Shown: in pieces, positions 58,959-64,000 of the stretch | Numbering within the stretch: the first letter of the stretch is position 1 | How the letters are laid out: every line of letters begins with the position of its first letter | Assembly (NCBI GenBank): GCA_035610365.1 | Contig: CM069435.1 | Span: 63,299,389-63,363,388, forward strand | Source: Aquatica leii | Lineage: Eukaryota > Arthropoda > Insecta > Coleoptera > Lampyridae | Reading direction: 5' to 3' | DNA: 64,000 bases | Translations under genes and position numbers: made by a program | Notes under the pieces: model-generated | The model's input: the letters and a program-made list of their open reading frames with translations, nothing else | Databases searched by the model: none | What the model was told of the DNA's origin: nothing

Positions 58959-59769
58959 TTTTTCGATTGCAGAAGGCACTATGTGTTTACTTACAATCAG
59001 TCATGTACAATGTTAAGTGATTATTTATGCTAATCTACTTTAACCTAGACCCATGTATTATCATGTTAAAGCAGAGTTTACAATGTTTATAATATAAATT
59101 CATTGCACAAAAATACCAAAATTATAGTAATTAAACTTTGGTTATGTATATACCACTGAGTATATACCAAAGTCTATACGTCATCGAGATGTGTTTTTGT
59201 TTCTTTGATTTGTTTATCGATCAAACTACAGAAACGCCAATATTTGTGATACCAACTGAAACGAAGAGTAAACAAATATAATACAGTATCTGTCAGAATT
59301 AACTAAAGAGTTTTTGATAAACAGAATTAGTGACAAACACAACCTCATTTTTTGTTTAAAAAAAATATTCCCCTATGGTTTTTAATCACCTACTACTTCC
59401 ACAGAACATAAATATAATTGCATCATTGCCATCGATTGAGTGACATTATTTAATATAATATTACATGTTCTTAAGTAATTAAAAATTTTGTAAAACTTGT
59501 AGTAGGTACAACGCGAAACGTTAAATACTGAAATAAAAGATATTTCAGTTTTTTCTCGTCTATTGCTGTTTGTTTGAGGAGTAATATAAATAATTTGGAT
59601 CAGTTATTGCAAACTGATTTAAAATGTATATGGACTAGTGCAAATGTGTATTCATACTAATCAGCCTCACTGCTCACTGTAACAGCAATAATAAGTAAAC
59701 GATCATTAAACGATTATTTCAGTATTTAAAGTCGTGTTGTATCTAGCTTTGCCAGATCAGAAATCTTTA
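58959..59769. other. Upstream region of ECI2-like copy 4
   Basis: It should contain the promoter of copy 4. No TATA box was identified with confidence, and no other gene is present. Confidence 0.4.
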
Positions 59770-60590
59770 GTGTCGCCAAACGAAAAGATCCCAGTAAACT
59801 CACAACGTAGTCCCAGGGTCGTCCGTTTTATGTCCAAACAGGGCCGGATTTAGGGGAGGGCAAGCGGGGCTACAGCCCCAGGGCCTCCACAAAAGAGGGG
59901 CCCCCACAATAGAGACTTCGGAAAAAAAAATTTCAAATTCAGACTAGTAAACACCAGTAAACAACTTTTCCTTTCATATTTTATTTCGCGTTTTACCTTT
60001 ACCTACGGTACTTTGTACAAACTTGATCTATATTTGTTTACTCCAATCAGGCAATCAGTAAAATTCATTTTATTTGGAAAATAATTTGGGGCTAAGGGGC
60101 CTCCACTCCTTTGTTGCCCCGAGGCCTCCAGACCTTTAAAGCCGGCCCTGTGTCCAAATGATGTCTTTACATCCCAGTACTTAAAACGGACGTCTTTACG
60201 ATGTCTTTAATAAAACGTCCTCAGGATATCAATAAAGAACATACGCGATGGGATGTCCTATGCGGGATTACAAATTTGGGCGTTTATTAATTAATACTTT
60301 AAATTAAATTTTACATTGATTATTATTGATAATATAAACTAAACAACAAAATATATAGAATAGTTAAATAAATATCAATTACTTTTGGTTAGTTTTTCTT
60401 TTGTTATGACAAATATTTTGAAGATGCTAATGTGTATTTTTTGTGTAATTCACCACAAACCCGACAGCAGGTATTTACTTCCATCCCACCGATAGTCGGT
60501 TTTCGCACATAGACAAGACGAATTCAATCATACAAAAGTAACATTTTTTGGATGTTTTAGTGCATAAACAAATTTATATTTAGTATTGTA
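59770..60590. repeat. Right, inverted copy of the repeat around ECI2-like copy 4
   Basis: Reverse-complemented, it repeats the landmarks of 56540-57355 in the same order: GCACTAAAACATCCAAAAAA (about 60560), TATGTGCGAAAACCGACTAT (about 60500), then GGGATGTCC and GGACGTC motifs (60270-60170). A final TGGGACTACGTTGTGAGTTT corresponds to TGGGACATCTTTGTGTTTGT. A hAT MITE (59839-60150) is inserted in it. Confidence 0.6.
59839..60150. mobile_element. hAT MITE with CAGGGCCGG ends
   Basis: The element begins CAGGGCCGGATTTAGG and ends TTTAAAGCCGGCCCTG. It is flanked by a perfect 8-bp duplication, TGTCCAAA (59831-59838 and 60151-60158). At 312 bp with no coding capacity, it is a non-autonomous hAT element. 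The ends are GC-rich in a very AT-rich region. Confidence 0.9.
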
Positions 60591-61171
60591 TTTTAGATAA
60601 ACATATTTAACCCTGGTAGTATTTGGCAATGTATTCTGAGTACTTTGAATTAATTGCAGCACTTATATAGTTTTTTTATTACCAACTTGTTCCTTATGTA
60701 TTTTTAAAAATTATAAACAAAATAACAGATAATTGTAATTTTGTTTAGCTATGTATGTTTATTCTAAGCTTCTTTTACTATTACTGTTGCAATTTGAAAT
60801 TTTATCTTAGATAGTCTAAGCCAACATCTATGGTATATGGTTGATATCGAGCATAATCTCTACACCTAGTGAATTACTCAGAATCGTGCAATATCAATGG
60901 TAATATTTATAATTTTTAGAAATTCCCAATAATAGAATAGCCAAGTTCTTGTTTATTATAGACCAAACATTTCGCCCAATACTAAATATTGTATTTAGTC
61001 GCCAAACCGATAGCCCAAATGGAGAAAAGTAATCCTGACAACCTTGATTGTAGCAACTTCTACAAATTTTACTATAAACGTATTATGTGTAAACGGCTCT
61101 TTACATTATTTGTCTAAATAGAACATAACCTCTTTAAATTAATCTAATGTGAAAACACAAAAAGCACAAAA
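60591..61171. other. Upstream region of BLOC1S4
   Basis: Intergenic DNA that should include the BLOC1S4 promoter. No element is clear enough to name. Confidence 0.4.
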
Positions 61172-61748
61172 ATGTTAAAAAGAACAGCAGAAGAATATAG
61201 TAAATATCTCAAAGTAAATTTAGAAGAAAAGGTGAGGATTTCTATACACATTATTTCAACAAGCACATACTTAAATTTTTAGTTGGTTCCTATACATCAA
61301 TCAGTGGATGATATGCTTACGAGATTAGAAGAATTTGAGACTTTACTAACAATAGTGCAACAAGAACGTTGCAATGCTGTAGGACTAACAGGTTCTTTAA
61401 CTCAATCGGTTGATTGTTTTGGTGATATAAAGGAACTATGTGAGCGTATTGATCGATTAGAAAAACTTGTAGAACACATCAAAAGCAATGTTGACACAGT
61501 TGAGAGAAAGATTGAGACTGCTGAGGAACACTATGGTTTAACTGATAACACTTCTAAAATTAAGAATTTATTAATACCATTATTTGTAAGTTGATCTTTT
61601 TAAATATACGTATGCTTATTTGTCATAATTTTACTAGAAGAAGAATGTCGTTGTGAGGGAACCATCGAACACTGAGGAAATGGAAGTGTTTTCAACAGAA
61701 AACTATTTTAAACAGACCCAAGACAAAGAAAGTGGATCGAGCTCATAG
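61172..61748 (+). CDS. BLOC1S4: BLOC-1 subunit 4 (cappuccino)
   Basis: Exons are 61172-61231, 61283-61585 and 61638-61748, with two introns of 51-52 bp (GT-AG, phase 0), giving 157 residues. The protein is a small coiled-coil subunit of BLOC-1, which acts in cytoplasm on endosomal membranes in the making of lysosome-related organelles such as eye pigment granules. Matches to human BLOC1S4 in order are: N-terminal TAEEYSKYL, HQSVDDMLTRLEEFETLL (human SLEDLLTRVDEF), ERIDRLEKLVEHI (human SRIDRLEAFV), a heptad-rich stretch VDTVERKIETAEEHYG, KIKNLLIPLF (human FKKLLHTMNVPSLF) and EVFSTENYF (human LFRTEDYF). It is shorter than the human protein because the long N-terminal extension is missing. Intact frame. 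Confidence 0.9.
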
Positions 61749-61801
61749 TTTATGTTAAATTGGGTAACTGCATATATGAAATTATTATATTTGATATGTT
61801 T

Positions 61802-61807
61802 AATAAA
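61802..61807 (+). terminator. Polyadenylation signal of BLOC1S4
   Basis: AATAAA lies 54 bases past the stop codon of BLOC1S4 on the plus strand. Confidence 0.6.
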
Positions 61808-62365
61808 ATTTAGAATTAAGAGTTTTTGTATTTAAGTATTATTATAATTAGTTAATTTGTTTATTACATATAACAGTTTTTTTTTTTTTTAAAGTTCTAC
61901 AAATTATTTAGATTAATAAGTAAGCTATTTGTAATCTTACTAAGTCACCGATAGTTTGTCTTCTAAAAAGCACAGCAGTTTTTTTCATGTAGGTACATTA
62001 TCACACTTGCTCTCCTTTATTATTATTAAATCAAGTTTAAGGATTTCTCTATATAGTCAACACTTAGTTTTTATTATATCGAGCGAGGCACATTCACTGA
62101 GTTCCTCTACTATAAGTACTTCTTGTTTCATCGATTTCCATTTGATTTGTCATTAATATTTTAAAGTTTGTTAGCTGTTTCTTTATAATTTTTTTCAACT
62201 GCGAATGTAGCGGTATAATTCGCGAAAGCAGCTACAGACTTATTCTCTAAATTTAACGTCACGCGTATAAAGGAGATTACTGGAACTAACAAGATCTTTA
62301 GTTTTTTTTAGAGTTAAATAGTACATATAACAGAAATACTTTACGGGGATTAGTAGTATTTAGTT
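61808..62365. other. Intergenic, nothing recognised
   Basis: AT-rich DNA with a T-run near 61880. No gene supported. Confidence 0.4.
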
Positions 62366-62370
62366 ATAAA

Positions 62371-62862
62371 GCTATGTGCGGTATATCTTCGGAATATTGC
62401 GGTATTCTGCTGAGTTAAAATGAAACTAATTTTCCGCTAAAACTATCCAGCATTTAGCAAATTTTCGCAAAAAGTTGATAGACTGTCAACTTTTAGCGGA
62501 GGACCGCGTGCTTTCTTTATATTTTTACCGTTTATAAATAAACAATGAACAATACAGTTTATATTGTACACAATTGGGTATACCACAGAAATTTAGAGCT
62601 TTGGCACTATTGGATTTATTATTACTTACTGAAGCTAAGGATCAAAATAAACTCAGTAAGTAGAGCAAACGTCAAAGACAACCAAAGTTCTGGATGCCAC
62701 CGATATTTTAAAAACAATCGGTACTAATTATATTTATTACATAAATGTTTACAGGCACCTCCCAAAATTTCGCAACAATTTTGTCGCCAATGGCAACCAC
62801 TACAATTAGCGGTAAAAAAAGGCACGATATGCCGCAATAAATTTACGATATATCGCACATGC
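62371..62862. repeat. Inverted-repeat element (MITE-like)
   Basis: TATGTGCGGTATATCTTCGG with ATATTGCGGTATTC at the left pairs imperfectly with the reverse complement of GATATGCCGCAATAAATTTA and ATATCGCACAT at the right. An inner TTTTCCGCTAA pairs with TTAGCGGTAAAAA. The arms are about 70 bp and degraded. The short frame at 62545-62727 between them has no family resemblance. Confidence 0.45.
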
Positions 62863-63099
62863 GGACTACGCTTTAGAGTATTTACTTGATAGAAAAATAC
62901 ATACTATCTGACCAAATTTGACTTGGACTGGTCTATTTAAACCGCACGCGTAAACCGAATCTGATTTTGTTTCTAGGTTATTAGTACAACCTACTTGACA
63001 TTTGTGTGAAGTTCGAGCGGAATACGATTAGTGTGAGTTTGGCAGCCATTTGTTAACGACGCGAAAAGTTTATGTTTTATCTTTATTTTTATTATAGAA
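62863..63099. other. Spacer, nothing recognised
   Basis: Short non-coding stretch before the mariner fragment. Confidence 0.3.
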
Positions 63100-63450
63100 A
63101 AATAATTGAACGAGTTATACCGAAAGAGCTACATTTTTTGCAAAGAAGTCGAGATTGCAAGAGAGATGCTTGCCAACATAGCTGATGATGAACATAGATC
63201 AAACGCATTATTACTGGTGACGAAACGTAAGTTGATGAATATGACGTCGAAACTATACTTAACAATCTAGCGAATGGCGCGTTAAAAATGTACCAAAACT
63301 GAGAAAAAAACACGTCAAAGTCGGTCAAAAATCAAGGTGATGCTCATTGCTTCTTTGGTTACCGTAGTGTGTTTTATCACGAATTCATTCCAGAGGATCA
63401 AATGGTCAATAAGGAATAATACTTGGCCGTCTTGAGGCGGCCTCGCATCG
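63100..63450 (+). pseudogene. Mariner transposase fragment (Mos1-like type)
   Basis: Plus-strand pieces in several frames read REMLANIADDEHRSNALL and then ITGDET. YDVETI follows, then RQSRSKIKVMLIASL and YHEFIPEDQMVNKE. This is the order of the central part of mariner transposases (family form LNRIITGDETW, KxKxMLxxFxD, VxxEFLPxGxTVNxxYY). Frame changes are frequent. The N-terminal helix-turn-helix and the C-terminal third with the last Asp were not found. Confidence 0.6.
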
Positions 63451-64000
63451 CATTAACGTTACTTTTAACGGTTTGTTACGTAAATTAGTATGAGTTTGTG
63501 CAAATACTTACAAAACTCATCTTGACCATACTCTAGTAGAAGAAAGCCACTCAAAACAAATCAAAAACGTATTTTCAGTGTAAAAAACTTAGAACAAAAA
63601 ATTATTTTCATAATTTCTTACAAAAACATTTATAATACGAAACAAATTGATTTAATTTTATTAAAACATGAAATAAAATAACACACCAATTATATTTATG
63701 TATTGAATTTTATGAAACGTAAATTGGGCAATTTATCAAAAACTGTTTTTAGTATTAACTTTTAAGCATTTTAAAAACGTTTTGTGGTAACACACGTGTA
63801 CAATATTACAACAGTTGGATATAGATCAATCCAAATTTGACTTATCCAGTATACTTCTGTAATTAATTGTCTAAACTAAAATACTCGTTGTTAATAGCTT
63901 TGGTCTGAGGTTAAAATCTTCTCGAGTACGATACACATTTAATGAAATAAATGGTCGCTTTTAAGATACGTAAATCAAATTTGTCGACCCACTCCATTTG
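63451..64000. other. End of window, nothing recognised
   Basis: AT-rich DNA with no supported gene. It may include the lost 3' end of the mariner copy. Confidence 0.35.

Noticed and set aside
58959-58979. Longer start for isomerase copy 4
   Set aside because: The upstream codon is GTG, not ATG, and the ATG at 58958 aligns with copies 2 and 3.
1-64000. CRISPR array, bacterial operons or tRNA genes
   Set aside because: No regularly spaced repeats of CRISPR type, no ribosome-binding-site-linked gene strings and no cloverleaf that I could support; the window is clearly from an animal nuclear genome.

Overview
The window reads as nuclear DNA from an insect. A beetle with a large, AT-rich, repeat-laden genome is my best guess, but the order is not proven by the sequence. 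Spliced genes with GT-AG introns, intronless paralogues and many transposon families (hAT, MULE, mariner, piggyBac, PIF/Harbinger, IS630-like, R1-like and RTE-like LINEs, a Ty3/gypsy LTR element) rule out a bacterial source.

Region 1 (1-15.5 kb) is mostly repeats. It holds a long imperfect inverted repeat with a second one nested in it (about 279-2960), an R1-like LINE relic on the minus strand (about 3.8-6.0 kb), a two-exon gene for a secreted protein of unknown function on the minus strand (8585-9339), and several fold-back or MITE-like elements. Region 2 (15.5-29.5 kb) is one host gene on the plus strand, ABHD16A, a membrane phosphatidylserine lipase. I can follow it through ten exons and 534 codons. 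Its third intron is about 11.2 kb and is packed with transposon relics: an RTE-like LINE, a long-armed mariner, a hAT-type MITE, a hAT transposase and a piggyBac transposase.

Region 3 (29.5-39.2 kb) is intergenic. It contains a hAT MITE, a near-perfect fold-back hairpin, and a very young Ty3/gypsy element with identical 546-bp LTRs and a 4-bp target duplication. Region 4 (39.4-59 kb) carries four intronless minus-strand genes for ECI2-like enoyl-CoA delta isomerases. Three end in the peroxisomal signal SKL and one in NKL. They are separated by a MULE with a 9-bp target duplication, a PIF/Harbinger MITE, an IS630-like element and mariner debris. The fourth copy lies between inverted copies of a repeat. 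Region 5 (59-64 kb) holds another hAT MITE, the three-exon BLOC1S4 (cappuccino) gene on the plus strand, and a mariner fragment at the end.

The host genes do not form an operon. ABHD16A remodels phosphatidylserine in the ER membrane, BLOC1S4 serves lysosome-related organelle biogenesis, and the ECI2 cluster is a local family expansion for peroxisomal beta-oxidation of unsaturated fatty acids. I found no previously undescribed multi-gene system. The most interesting features are the peroxisomal isomerase cluster, the repeat-bounded fourth copy and several well-delimited mobile elements.
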